This document shows, piece by piece, positions 33,750 through 44,999 of a stretch of 64,000 nucleotides of DNA. A model generated the notes under the pieces. It was not told where the DNA came from. It was given only the letters and a program-made list of their open reading frames with translations, and made no database searches. Source of the stretch: Sorghum bicolor (lineage: Eukaryota; Streptophyta; Magnoliopsida; Poales; Poaceae); NCBI RefSeq assembly GCF_000003195.3, contig NC_012870.2, forward strand, positions 39,461,491 through 39,525,490, written 5' to 3'. Within the stretch, counting starts at the first letter, position 1. Every line of letters starts with the position of its first letter. The position numbers were made by a program, and so were the translations under genes.

Positions 33750-34309
33750 ATGGCCGAGAAGTACCACGATGATTGGGAAGTCGTCTCCTTCAACCTCAAC
33801 ATGGAGCCGGTCGAAGACCCCGATGCCCGTGCTCTCGTCCCGGCCAACACAGAGCGACAGATAGAAGCCATGCCATTATGCCAACGCAGCTCCGCCCAAT
33901 CCTACCATGCTCAACCAGTTCACACCGCACAAGGATCCTTCCACCTAGACCCAATGAGAGAGTCGTTGGAGTCAAGACCAACCGGAGCGGCGAGATCAGC
34001 AGCGTATGCTACACTACGGAGGAGGAAAGGCCTTACTTCGAAGGGATTAGAGCAGCCAAAGTCCGTTTCATCCCTCCAAAGGCAGCCCCGTAGCACGCTC
34101 TCAATGCTTTTGAGACACCTCTCAAGCGTCGCAAGACTATAATGGATATTGATGAGGACGTTCGCAGACTAGACAGAGTTATCATAGACCTCCAGTCCTC
34201 GATTAATTCCCTCACTAGGCAGCTCTCTAACCACAACACCATCGTACTAGGCCTTAGACAGGATCTTGCTAGTGCCAACAAGAAGATCAAGGAATTAGAG
34301 CGCCGCTAA
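33750..34309 (+). pseudogene. Accessory ORF after pol, coiled-coil protein, unknown function
   Basis: Starts MAEKYHDDWEVVSFNLN at 33750 in a good context (CCAATGGCC). The reading continues in the next frame from about 33950 (RVVGVKTNRSGEISSV, then EERPYFEGIRAAKVRFIPP). It meets a TAG at 34091-34093 and runs on in that frame to a stop at 34309. The last part begins with a basic stretch PLKRRK and then a heptad-rich segment (DEDVRRLDRVIIDLQSSINSL to LRQDLASANKKIKELERR), a likely coiled coil. Without the one frameshift and one stop it would be about 185 residues. There is no signal peptide or membrane segment, so it does not look like an envelope protein although it sits in the env position. I do not recognise the family. 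Confidence 0.6.
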
Positions 34310-34424
34310 GTTATCGAGATTAGACCTTGAGGCAATGCATCTTAGTTATTTATCTTTAAATTTGGTTTAGGTTTACTATTATCATCAGTTTACTACTATC
34401 ATCAGTTTGCTAATAGTTATTTGT

Positions 34425-34448
34425 AATAAATGCCTCAAGATTAATAAA
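34425..34448 (+). terminator. Possible polyadenylation signals
   Basis: AATAAA occurs at 34425-34430 and again at 34443-34448, 115-140 bases past the accessory ORF stop. With the TATA box at 33650 these bracket a compact transcription unit. Function is inferred. Confidence 0.4.
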
Positions 34449-34451
34449 GAA

Positions 34452-34452
<1 letters not shown>

Positions 34453-34532
<80 letters not shown>
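34453..34532 (+). repeat. (ATT)n microsatellite
   Basis: About 27 uninterrupted ATT units, immediately after the AATAAA motifs. Confidence 0.98.
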
Positions 34533-35657
34533 GTCTCGTGTGTCTCTACTTTATTTTTTGTGCAAGAAAGCAGAAAACAAGTATGGGGGAGATCCCTCGA
34601 CATGCCAAACACACTCCGACTACACCACTCCACGAGTCAGGTACACACTCTACACACTTTACTTTATACATACACATATCTTGGATTATGCAGAATACTG
34701 TTTCCGACATGACAAATTAAAAAGATTAAAATATTTCTAATCATGATTAATCTCACTCTGTTATATTTCCTGAAACTTGCAATTATTATAAAATCATTTT
34801 AAAACCCTGTGTTACTTAAGACAGTGTGAAATGTGAGATGGTAGAGTTTCTTATTCTTGATATCATTGTTGCTTGGAGAATTTATTTCAAAATCTTTATA
34901 ATTCTAGCTACCATCCTCAGTGTTTTATATGCCTGATAAAAACTGAAAATATTAATTATGATTATAAAAGCTATCTACTCTGTATTGATTGAGTTTGTTC
35001 AAAATGAGTTAGACCCTTGTTGAGAGATTTATCATGCTCCTAAGATCAAGACATTTATTCAGAAAGATTCACTCTTCTAAAGTATTATTGCATTAGAGGC
35101 ATGGGCTATGCAAAAATAAAGATATTTTCGAGGAAATAAAAAGGAGCAAGTGCTCGACAACCTCGCAGAAAAAATGGACAAGTGTCCGGCAGTAGAATTA
35201 GGGATACCTCGGTATCCACTTAAAAAAATGATAGCCCATGGTCCCTCTAATAAGGAATATGCCAGCAAGAGTTGACAAAGATTTTAATTTCCAAAGTCTT
35301 TGATCTAAGAGTATGACATTCCCCTCCTCGGATCCCGTTTTGATCAGGCAATAAATGCAAAGTAAGTATGCTTAAGAATTTTTGCAAATTAAAACAACCT
35401 CAGTGAGATATATAAAAGATAATGAGTGATCTGAGAGAACCTATGAGGATAAAAAGGTATGCTAGCTTTCTTTCAAAATTATACAAAAACTCCAAGTAAC
35501 AGGATTGAGAAGAAAGGATCTTTACTCTTAATCATACACTTCCCTGACTACAATACACAGTGAATTTTAATACCCTGCAAATATAAAGAATGTTTTAGAA
35601 TGTATTACCCCAAATATTGTTCTTAACCATCCTTTTCTCGAGGACGAGTAAAAGCCT
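34533..35657 (+). other. Non-coding 3' region of Athila-like element
   Basis: No coding frame. It includes a polypurine-like AAGTATGGGGGAGAT at 34579-34593, about 1.1 kb before the real tract. Confidence 0.7.
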
Positions 35658-35672
35658 AAGTATGGGGGTATT
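35658..35672 (+). other. Polypurine tract of Athila-like element
   Basis: AAGTATGGGGGTATT directly abuts the 3' LTR start at 35673. Confidence 0.88.
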
Positions 35673-36904
35673 TGTTGACGGTTCTTAAGTATCAATTTTA
35701 ATTATCAAATAAACAAGAGAAATGACCAATATGCAACCAACACCTAGAATTAGGGTTTGATCTGACAGAATTCCTCGAGTTTTGTTGTTTATCTGTTTCT
35801 GCAGGGGTTATCAGGAAATAAGGAAGAAAGGCCCACATGTCGGGATTACATAGAGATATCAATGCACCGCGTGATTCTCTACCATCTAGAAGACTCCAGA
35901 AGCCACGAGAACGAAGCAAAGGCCGAAAGGTGCCACGCCCAGGGCGCCCGCCCTGGTGACCTGGGCGCCCGCCCCCTGCTGGATTCTGTTCGGGACTCTC
36001 TTCGCACATGATGTTCCACCGACCTATTGGATCAAGAATAATGTAGTACCACCTCGCCTACCGACCCAAAAGTGCATAGAGGAGGAGGACTATATAAGGA
36101 GACCCCCTGGCCCCTGGAGAAGACAAGAAATTATCATAGAGATTGAGGGGTGCCCTCAAAGGAAAACCTCTTCTCTAATTAATATTTCTTTTTAGGCTTA
36201 GCAACCAATGTAAAGTAGAAATAGATCTTCTAGTTTCTACTAGATTGAGAGAGATAGAGTGGAGGTGTAGATTGGAGGAAGCCCGGCCTGTCGGTGTCTA
36301 CTCCAAGCTTGTACCTGCGGGATCAAGTTCTCCTAACCCGAAGCTTGCTCCTAGGATTCTTCAGTATTTCGACTTCTAAATTCTAGTAAGTTCTTGTTTT
36401 ATTGTTCTTCTGGTTTATGAGTTTACTTTAATCTCTTCGCGTAGAGTTTAGAGTAATCATTACTGGCGTAAACGTGGTGTTTGGGCTGGGGTACTCATAG
36501 ATATTCCCTGACTAGCTGGATTGTGGTAGTAGTGAGGAACGTGACAATTCCGAGTTACCTTTGCAGACCATATCTCGTTAGCAGGAAGGATACGGTTTAT
36601 AGGTGCGGGTTGAACATCCTTTATGGTGTCTAGATTCCGTTAGCCTCCCCAATAGAACAGTAGATCATCCTTACCAAGGTTAGAAGAAGACTACGGTTGC
36701 AGTCTTCTCTATTTATCACTCACATCGAGAGACATTCTTTGTTGCCTAAAGGGTTAGTAGTAATAGACCAGTTAGTCAGATGCACTCTTTCTCCTAGTGG
36801 TAAAAAAAATAAATACTATACTCTGGATAATTTCCCGGGTGAAGTGCTCACCGATATCCGTGCGCTTGCGGATCAATTCCTTATTGTGTTCCCAAATATC
36901 AACA
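35673..36904 (+). repeat. 3' LTR of Athila-like element
   Basis: 1232 bp, the MITE-free version of 27407-28843. TATA at 36091-36098; U5 motif ATATCCGTGCGCTTGCGGA at 36854-36872. Confidence 0.95.
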
Positions 36905-36909
36905 ATCTT
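36905..36909. repeat. TSD of the Athila-like element, right copy
   Basis: ATCTT, matching 27402-27406. Confidence 0.9.
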
Positions 36910-37278
36910 GAAGCTTGAGAACTTTTCTTGAAGGATGTATGCCTTGGCGGTCTTGGTTCCCTTGGTGCCCTCAAATGTTTCTTCTAATTTTGCCCATGCA
37001 TCATGAGCAATCACAATGTTCTTGATTTGCTCAAAGGTCTTGTCATCAAGAGCTTCATGAAGAGCACTAATTGCAATGTCATTGGATTGAAGCTTCTTTT
37101 CTTCAACCGGTGTAGGTGCATTCTCATTTGCAACCTCAAATTTTGTTTCGGTCACCTTCCAAACTTCTCTATTGATTGACTTGAGATGGGCAGTCATCTT
37201 GACCTTCCAATAAGCATAATTTGTGCCATCAAAGTAAGGTGCCTTCTTAGTGTTGTTGATATGTAAACTAAGAGCCAT
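36910..37278 (-). pseudogene. Copia gag, N-terminal part
   Basis: Begins MALSLHINNTKKAPYFDGTNYAYWKVKM, a typical plant copia Gag start, about 45 bases inside the primer site. It continues DDKTFEQIKNIVIAHDAWAKLEETFEGT and AYILQEKFSSFKI, where the inserted Athila-like element cuts it. The next residues are at 27401 and below. The open frame formally runs to 36772, but everything below 36905 is LTR of the inserted element. Confidence 0.9.
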
Positions 37279-37321
37279 TTCTTCACCGTAGGTTGTTAAG
37301 CCTCAAATAAACGGTGCCTCG

Positions 37322-37333
37322 GCTCTGATACCA
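37322..37333 (-). other. Primer-binding site, tRNA-iMet type (copia)
   Basis: Minus-strand TGGTATCAGAGC, two bases inside the 5' LTR; exact complement of the initiator methionine tRNA end. Confidence 0.92.
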
Positions 37334-38201
37334 CTTGAAAGGTCCAAATGGCTAGAGGGGGGTGAATAGCCTATTTAAAATTTTCTACAAACTTCAACTA
37401 GACAAGTTGATTAGTAAAACAAAAGGCGAAGCTATTCTAGCACTAGCATAACTAAGCTATGCAAGCCACCTACACAAGTCTAGCAAGAAAGCTAAACACT
37501 AGTTACAACAAGAAAGCACAACTAGAAGCTTGCTACACTCCTAAACAAGAAGACTAAACTAAACAAGCTAAACAACTAGCAAGGTAAACAGGTAAGTAAA
37601 GGAGTGAAGAGTGATTGTTATACCAACGTTGTAGAGTAGAGATATATCCAACCAATCACTCACTATCACAAGAGAATCCTCGGCAAGAGATGACACAAGA
37701 TTTTTTATCGAGGTTCACTTGCTTCCCGGCAAGCTACTCCTCGTTGTGGCGATATAGCCACTTGATGGATCACGAGCTAATTAGCAATCCAAAGCCAAAC
37801 CCTCAGCGGGTGCCGCACATCCACTCACAAGATGGGGATCCTCCAAGCCACGAGCAATCCACTAGAGTAGCCAATTGCGATCTCCCGCGGGGAAGGCTCA
37901 AGAACCCCTCACAAATCACATGGTGAGGCTCGAAACAATCTCCAATCACGAGCTCAACACCACCGCTACTCCAAGTTGTCTAGGGCATCGGGAAACACCC
38001 AAGAGTAACAAGAAATCCACAGCAAACTCAAGAATCAAGTGCCACTAATTGCAACTCTCAAAGCAATGCACTTGAATCTCACTCAATCTCACTAGGATTA
38101 GCAATCAAGCAAGGAGATGAGTGGAGGGAGTGTTCTCTAGCTCAATGTATGTCTCAAGTAATCAAATGTGCAAGAGTGAACCTCCCAAAGTCGGCCACCT
38201 T

Positions 38202-38212
38202 CTATTTATAAG
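38202..38212 (-). promoter_or_regulatory. TATA box in copia 5' LTR
   Basis: Minus-strand CTTATAAATAG upstream (on minus) of the gag start; same as 20612-20622. Confidence 0.6.
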
Positions 38213-38259
38213 CCCCACAAAGAATCTAGCCGTTGGCTTTTTCACTAGGCTGAAAACGG

Positions 38260-38655
38260 GGTCACCGGACGCTACTAAGTGAGCATCGGACGCTCGACTC
38301 CATGCGTCCGGTGCACTGGAGTTGGCCACGTGTCCGCCCTGAATCTCACGTGTCAGATCCTAACGGTCACCTGCGGATCACCGGACGCTCTGCAGATCCA
38401 CACCGGACGCGTCCGGTGCACACCGGACTCATGCGTAGAGAGTTCCGCAAACCTGCGGGTCACCGGACGCTAAGCACCGGTAGCGTCCGGTGCTCACCGG
38501 ACCCAAGCACAGAGAGGGTCGCAAAACACCCGCACACCGGACACTATCCACCGGACGCACTCAGAGAGCGTCCGGTGCTCAACCCTAGCAGGGTCAAGCA
38601 CACCGGACTCTGAGGCCAGCGTCTGGTGCCTTCGCACTCTGCGTCCGGTGAGTGT
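38260..38655. repeat. Cluster of CACCGGACGC / GCGTCCGGTG repeats
   Basis: About a dozen copies of a ten-base motif in both orientations within U3 of the copia LTR, including the palindrome ACCGGACGCGTCCGGT (38402-38417). Many are mutated at CpG in the 3' LTR copy (20670-21000). Spacing is irregular, so it is not a CRISPR-like array. Confidence 0.8.
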
Positions 38656-39245
38656 TTCTCGATGAGAACACACTCCCGCGACTTCTCCAAATTTCCCACC
38701 GGCGCAATAGAAAATATACACTTATTTTTCTCAAAAGCGCTGAATCCCAAACGAACCCACACCCCTGTCAACCCTAGGAACTCCACCTCCTTTGTAAATG
38801 TGCTAACACCAACAAGTGTCCACCACCAAAGTGCATGTGTGTTAGCTTTTCACAAATATTTTCCCAAAGGAGTTAAGTTAGCACTTTACTAGATCCTAAT
38901 GCATATGCTCAAGATATGGACCTAGTAGCACTTGATTCGAGAGATGACCGTGATTTCCCCTCTTGATAGTCGGCTATCTATCCTAAACCCGGTCAATCAC
39001 TTCTCTACTCATCTTAGACCGGCAAAAGTAACACCCTATGTTTATACCTTTGCCTTGATAACTTTGCTCCACGTCTATCACCATGATCTCCACTTCATGC
39101 TTCATCCCTTTGTGATCATCTGGCCAACTTTCCATGCCACCATGCACCTTCATCACATGTGTTGCTATGCCTAACTCAAATCACTTAAACACATAGCATT
39201 AGCAACTTGGTGTCATTAATTACCAAAACCAAACTTGGGCTTTCA

Positions 39246-39250
39246 CACGT
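39246..39250. repeat. TSD of copia element, right copy
   Basis: CACGT, matching 19750-19754. Confidence 0.9.
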
Positions 39251-41438
39251 CTAACCAGTTAGGGCCGCGAGGTTTCCTCGGCAGGCAGATATAGAGAACC
39301 CCCCCTTTCCTATGGCACATTTCCATCACGGCTATACACATAGGAACAGAAGCAGTTCTATACCCAAAGTGGCAAGCCCCTCTTGCGCCCTTTCGGGTAA
39401 CCTCTAACCAGCTAGATGAGATCCTACTACTGAGCTAAAGTTAGAGCCATATAACCATCACGGTTGCACTATAAGTCCCGGATAGTCGCTTACAGAGAAG
39501 TCCTTACGGAGGGTCTAGGTCAACCTGACCGAAGTCAATTGCACCATAGCCCTTTTCTCAACATTTGTCATCAAATTCATTAAAGTCAGAGTGATAGTAA
39601 AGTCTCAATTAATTAAAGCACTAGCATAGCTACCGACATGCATACTACCCATAGGTGTCATAAATATATAGTCAGGTAGCTAGGATGTCCTTAGGGTTAT
39701 CAAAATTAGACACATGCAGATGCGTAATTAATTAAGTGAATAGGTGTACAAGGGAAACCCATGTTATACTTGCCTTCGGTGAAGAGGAACTGCTGCTGGT
39801 CCTGCTGCTCCTTGGAGTAAAAGGGATCACCCACGGACACGTCACCGTCTGCGCTCGATCGGTACCACACAACAACACGCATTCCAAGTTCAATCATACA
39901 AGCAAACAATCCTTTAGTTAGAACAGTACACCAACAGATCAAAAATGAAATAAAATATTTAAAAACAGAACCTACGTTACACTACGATCACATAGATACG
40001 AAGATCACGAAAATCGGAGCTAAAACGACCAAGTTACGAATTTACGGTGATTTCCTATAGGCATTTAATTAATTAAACCTAACCCTGAAAATAAAAAGTG
40101 GCAAACTACAGAAACAGTAGTACTAACATGTAGAGAATTTAAATACGAATCTAACGCAATTCGAACGGGTCAAATCGGAGCTATAACGAATATTTTATGG
40201 CCAAAACAAGTTCATTGGCAATTCTGTAATTTCCTGAAAGCGTATTTTGACCTAACCGATGGATAATACGCTTTCTAAAAGACAAAGCATAATTTATGAA
40301 ATGCGCTAAGGACTGCGGGCGTGATTAGCAAAAAGTTGGGGGTTTCTTTAACCAAAACTACCCTGAAAGGGTACGGGCTCTTCTCGGCCGTCCGATTGGA
40401 AACAGACGCGCGAGATTAAAAGAAAGAAACAGAGGGAGAGCGGAGAGGGCGCGCCGGCCAGAGGGGAGGGAGGGCGCGGCGGCGCTGCCGTGGCCGCTGC
40501 GAGCAAGCTCGCCGGAGATGCTCCCGCAGGTGCTTCGGAGCTCGGTTTCGCGAACCGAAAACTCCTAGAGAGAGAGGAGGACGAGGGGAATGCGTCGCCG
40601 GCCTCGGAATGGCCCAAAAGATCCCCCCGCAAGGCGTTCGACGGAGCCGCCATTGATGGCACCTTCGGAGCTCGCGGAAACAAACCAAGAGAGCACTGCA
40701 ACGCTCGGGAGAAAGCCGAAGAGGGAGAGGAGGACGAGGCGCGCTCACCGACGCGAAGAAGGAGGACGAAGACGGCTCGGAACGGCGGGCTTCGCGCAGA
40801 GGTCGCGGCGTCCCGGCGGCGGTTCTCTATGAGCGCACAAGAACGAGACCGAGGCGAAAAGAGGGGGAAATGGGGAGGGGAAGAAGGCACGCGGCTCTCT
40901 GCCCACTTCTTATCCAAGGGCGGGGAGGGGAGAACGTGGGAGCGGACTTCGGCTTGGCAGTTCAGCAGAGAGAGAGGAAATCGGGTGGCGGTTTGGGGAA
41001 GGGGATGAACCTGATGGGTGGGCCCCACCCGTCAGCCGCTAGAGAGGGAGAGGGGGAAAGGAGGGAGCCGGCCAGCAGGCTAGCTGGGCCGCGGCCCAGG
41101 AAGGGGGCGCGGGGCGCGGGGGCGGGGGTGGGTTTGGGCCAAAGGGCCGAATAGAGGGAAAGGGGAAAGAGAAAGCTTTTTCCTTTTTATTTTTTTCAAA
41201 AAAAATTTTCAAACTCTTTTCAAAATGAAAATTGAATTCAAATTCCTTTGTTCAAAAATCACTCATCACATAAAAGAAGTGCTCCAGCATGTATGCAACA
41301 AAAATTATTATTCTAACTTTATATTAAATTTTAATTTCTCCAAATTTATTTATTTTCCTATATTGAAAATGCTCACAAAATAAATTCATTTAAATTCAAT
41401 TCATCTATTTAAAAGAAATAAAATTTTTGGTTGTTACA
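39251..41438 (-). repeat. 5' LTR of Tekay-like element, outer part
   Basis: Continuation of 18972-19754, homologous to 10469-12636, ending GGTTGTTACA. It has the same GC-rich stretch (40380-41150), where long open frames are by-products of composition. Confidence 0.9.
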
Positions 41439-41443
41439 CTTGT
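41439..41443. repeat. TSD of the Tekay-like element, right copy
   Basis: CTTGT, matching 9681-9685. Confidence 0.85.
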
Positions 41444-42884
41444 TCTTGATCAACTATAGCTCTGGAGTTTTTGTAGATTTTCAAAATAAAACTCAGAGAT
41501 TCCTTGTATGACTCTCTCAATTCTCTTTTTTGTGGTATTTCTGGATCCTCACCAAGGCAGTGATGATATATGCCTTCTCTCAAAGTATGTGGTATTTTTG
41601 GTATAAGGCATAGTGATATTGCCTTCTCTCTCATCCTACTCTAATGAGGCTTTGATATCTGGAGCTCATAGGTGGGAGACAGCTAATACATACTTACAAT
41701 ACATTTATTGCATAGTCAAACCATGGATCCAGAGAAACAAGTCAATAAGTCAAATCAAGATGTGCATGTGTGGTGAATGAATGGTGTATGGTGATGATGG
41801 TGATAATGGTGAAAACAATGGTGAAAGTCTAATTCTACGCTTGCTCTTTTGAGGGGATACATACCTTTCTTGCACTTTGAAGCATTTTGAGGGGAATGAG
41901 ATGCTCTATATTTTCTTTTTCTTTTCTCTCAGGTGGGTATCTTGTACCCCTAATTCTACTGTCGGACACTTGTCCATTTTTACCTCTCGTCTCACTTTTT
42001 CTTTTTCTCTCGAGGTTCCGGGCACTTGCCCCTTTTTATTTCCTCGTATTTTTCCTTCTTCTTTTTTTTCAGAGCACTCACTCTCCTAGAATAATGTAGC
42101 AAGTGGTAGTAACCAAAATATCTCGAGCATTTATTTCACAGGGAATAACAGGGATAGGATAATGTTTTTGGCTATTCTCTCCTAGATAGGAGTAGAATAA
42201 TTTTGGGTGAATCTGGAGATGGAAAGGAGTGGATGTATGTGGATGCGTACTTCGAGAGTAGAAGCAGCATGTATGAGTGAACGTGCAAGTGAATCTTGAT
42301 TTTAACCGCATGACAAGTTCCTAAGGGTCTACACAGCTTGACCACACTCAATGCTCATAAGCAGTAAAAAGTAAATATATGGTTCACAGTCTAATACGCA
42401 TGTATATATGGCTGTGGTAGGATTTTAAACTCTCATCATACAGAAACTCATCATGCAACATTTTAAAGATTTTCAAAGATAAAATTCTCCAGAATTCTAG
42501 TATCTCTAAGAATAGATAAACAACAGCTCAACCTTCTCATATCATATCCGTTAACGACTTAGACTTTTGATCAGGTACTCTTCTGACAAGTTTAGGTTTA
42601 GAGCAAATCTTAATTCATAACAGTCATGCCTAAACTTGAGAGAGAGCTCAAATTTGAAAACTAGGTACTTGGCAGAGCGACTATTCATCATATCCATGTA
42701 AGAGTTTATCATTGGAGTTCACTTTGGCATAGACACTTTATTTATTTATTTAATAAACTAAGCAAAGATATATATATATATATATATATAAGCACAAAAT
42801 CTTTATTTGGGTTTTTATGATTATGCATCTTTTTATTATTTGAGTATAAACGCGAGTAGAAACACTTAGCTAGATAAATGGGGG

Positions 42885-42902
42885 TGCTCTCCCCCAAGCT
42901 GG
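42885..42902 (-). other. Internal polypurine-like tract (Y)
   Basis: Minus-strand CCAGCTTGGGGGAGAGCA region; counterpart of Z 5764-5777. Confidence 0.55.
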
Positions 42903-44662
42903 ATTTTGATGTAATTTCTTCTGATGTAGCTAGCAGGTGGCGGAGGTGTATTTGAATGTCGGCAGCACCCTGACAGCAATTAGGATGTCCTCCGTCTGCT
43001 AGTCTTCTTTGATCCTTGAATTATGTGGAGCTCAAATAGACAACAAAGCTTTGTGGAACTGGTTAAGTGTTAGCATAAAATCTCTTTGCCTTTATCATGT
43101 TGAGCTTCCTCTAATAAATATCACTCTCTTTGGTAGGATCATAAATTTATTTTTATACTTTCATTTCTATTGGACAGGAATATATTTATTTTATTTTTAC
43201 GCCACCACAGTGAATGTACTTATGGGTTTTATGCCACGAGCATACTCACATGGGGCTTACTATTTTTAATATTTTTATTTTCTTTTCAAGATAGCATGAT
43301 TAACTAACAAGCCATTTAAGGAAAGTAAATAATTTAAGGGAAAAGGGAATGCATAAAGGATAAATATGGATAACTACCGATTTTACCTTTCGGCAAGGGT
43401 TCAATGTTTTAAGTCATCTGAATAAGACTTCTCATCGTGTTCATTCTTTAGGTGCATCATTTGATTCAGGTGTGGACCTTGACGTCTGCTCCTCTTGATA
43501 CGGTGTCACCCATGTTCTTCGTTTGCCTAGTAGTTCAAAGTGCGGTATTGGCAGTATCTTGCTCTGTGTGTTTGCGCTCGTAGATCCAAGTCCTTCACTT
43601 GGTAGAGTCTGGGAGTTGAAAAACAGCTCCATGTTTTGCTCAAAGTGTACCTACTCATAGAGACAAGGCAGAGATCAAGTGCATGGGTCCTGTTGGTGGA
43701 AAACACCAACAGAACTAAAATTATATTTATTCTTCTCTATCCTTAAGCATGGGGAGCAAGACAAAGTTGATGGGTTATAAGATCATGAGTGTACCATTTA
43801 AAACATTTGTCGGATCAGATCACTCAACCTAATGGAAAGATAATCTATCTGTGTATATGTCTTATTCTTTATATCTTCCCAAAGATTGAATGTGCAACAT
43901 TTTAGCTCATATGATTAGGAGTGTGGGATCATGGAGGTAGTACTAGGAACAAAGATTACAGGATTAAACATGCTGAATCAATTGGGTTGGTTAATTTGGA
44001 GTTATAAATCATACATGTTTGTCTCTTTATTTATGTGAACCTCGAAACCAAGGAGAAGCTTATAAAAGTGATAGTCACATATCTTAAGATGTTACCTTAA
44101 TTGAAGAGTGATGGTACCATCTCACCTTGTGGAAGCTTTCCATTCCTAATGGTTGTGTATTTTGTTTATGTACTTTGTCTCCATGGATCATCTCTTATGA
44201 GCTATGTCTTCCTTATTAAACTTTATGTGTCTCTCTCATTGTCTCCAATGTGGATTTATCTCAGGACTTCCCATGTCAATATTGAAAGTTTTCCTGCAGG
44301 GGTTAGTCCAACAAAATATCCAATATCTACTATAGCATACTCTATCGGCTCAAAAATCAACCTAGACACCATGTCTAATTTGATTTAGGAGGGCATTTTA
44401 ACCTAAGCACCATGCTTAATTTAAAATCCCTTGGAAGTAAGATCATCATTCCTAAAATAAGCACCATGCTTAATTAAGAGATAAATGAAACTACTCCAAA
44501 CCTAGACATATACTAAAGCAAATAAGAGTAGCATGAGAGCATTTATAGAGATCTACTCAAGTGGAGATGAAGTAGTGTGATTAGTATTTAACAAATTGAG
44601 CATGTCTCAAAGGTAGGGACAACCAACATAGCAACATGGCAAAGGATGTTTTTATGTAAGGT

Positions 44663-44695
44663 ACTCCCCCAAGCTTGAATTTTGTAAAATTCAAG
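44663..44695 (-). other. Hairpin and internal polypurine-like tract (Y)
   Basis: On minus, arms CTTGAATTTT and AAAATTCAAG (44674-44695) around a two-base centre, followed by CTTGGGGGAGTA. It is the same structure as Z 3351-3382; the sixth arm base is A paired with T here, and C paired with G in Z. Confidence 0.75.
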
Positions 44696-44999
44696 TTTGG
44701 ATGAATTTAATTTAGTGTTGCATGATGATTGGATGGATATACCTTGTGCTTGCTTGTCGTTCATCCGATCTTCTTGTTCTAATCCTGGAAAGGTTAGTGA
44801 CAAGAATACTCGAAGGAATATTTTTACAATTATCCTTATATGCTCAATGTACAAGGCAATGTTGCAAATAATTAAAAGCTCATGTTACGATCTGATCAGT
44901 GCTTACTTTAGGACACTAAGCTTGTCCTTGGGAAACCATCAGTTTATGTTGGCGAAGTGGTTTCCCCTCCGACGCCAACCTTTGTATATCAAGATTAGC

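Larger units (their letters stand above)
27407..36904 (+). mobile_element. Athila-like Ty3/gypsy element with gag-pol and accessory ORF
   Basis: A complete plus-strand element of 9498 bp flanked by ATCTT. It has LTRs of 1437 and 1232 bp (the difference is a MITE), a tRNA-Asp primer site, gag-protease-RT-RNase H-integrase (28973-33366), a separate accessory ORF (33750-34309) with its own TATA box, and a polypurine tract abutting the 3' LTR. Coding damage is light: one TGA in gag, one frameshift before integrase, one frameshift and one stop in the accessory ORF. The first roughly 140 bases of the two LTRs differ at about five positions by eye, so the insertion is not very recent. RT wording ([31 protein letters not shown]) places it in the Athila clade. 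Confidence 0.93.
19755..39245 (-). mobile_element. Ty1/copia element, Sirevirus/Maximus-like, split
   Basis: Minus-strand element flanked by CACGT. LTRs begin TGAAAG and end CTTTCA. The primer site TGGTATCAGAGC and a purine tract lie in the right places. Gene order gag - protease - integrase - reverse transcriptase - RNase H is that of Ty1/copia. Without the inserted 9.5-kb element it is about 10 kb. The frame is broken at several points (near 27200, 26080, 25716 and 24185), while the RT/RNase H part is intact. The lineage name is tentative, based on LTR start, LTR length and size. Confidence 0.88.
37336..39245 (-). repeat. 5' LTR of copia element
   Basis: 1910 bp, TGAAAG to CTTTCA. It retains about 185 bp at 38590-38776 that the 3' LTR has lost. 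A minus-strand TATA box is at 38202-38212. Divergence from the partner is a few percent by eye (about four changes in the first 160 bases). Confidence 0.92.
9686..41438 (-). mobile_element. Ty3/gypsy chromovirus, Tekay/Del-like, split
   Basis: Minus-strand element flanked by CTTGT on both sides. Order on the minus strand: 5' LTR (41438-39251 plus 19754-18972), tRNA-iMet-type primer site, an extra ORF ahead of gag, gag, protease, reverse transcriptase, RNase H, integrase with C-terminal chromodomain, polypurine tract, 3' LTR (12636-9686). A copia element (19755-39245) splits the 5' LTR. The LTRs are 2951 and about 2971 bp. The polyprotein is broken by three in-frame stops (16528-16530, about 16272 and 14401-14403), so this copy is inactive. 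Assignment to Tekay rests on the chromodomain tail, the long LTRs and the TTGGTATCAAAGC primer site. Confidence 0.88.
41444..44999 (-). other. Pol-less 3' region of element Y
   Basis: About 3.6 kb, plus 9463-9685 across the insertion, between the gag stop and the polypurine tract. No protease, reverse transcriptase or integrase motif appears in any frame. It contains a TA dinucleotide run (42768-42790), a polypurine-like tract (42885-42902) and a hairpin with a second tract (44663-44695). It is partly homologous to Z 3070-5763. Confidence 0.7.

Noticed and set aside
33750..34309. Envelope protein in the accessory ORF
   Set aside because: No signal peptide or transmembrane segment is visible; the end is a coiled coil with a basic patch, so an envelope label is not supported.
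34407..34712. Frame with a poly-tyrosine run
   Set aside because: Produced by reading through the (ATT)n microsatellite.
36772..36904. C-terminal end of the copia gag frame at 36772-37278
   Set aside because: These codons come from the inserted Athila-like LTR; the real gag continues at 27401 on minus.
38260..38655. CRISPR-like repeats
   Set aside because: The repeats are short, in both orientations, irregularly spaced and inside an LTR of a plant retrotransposon.
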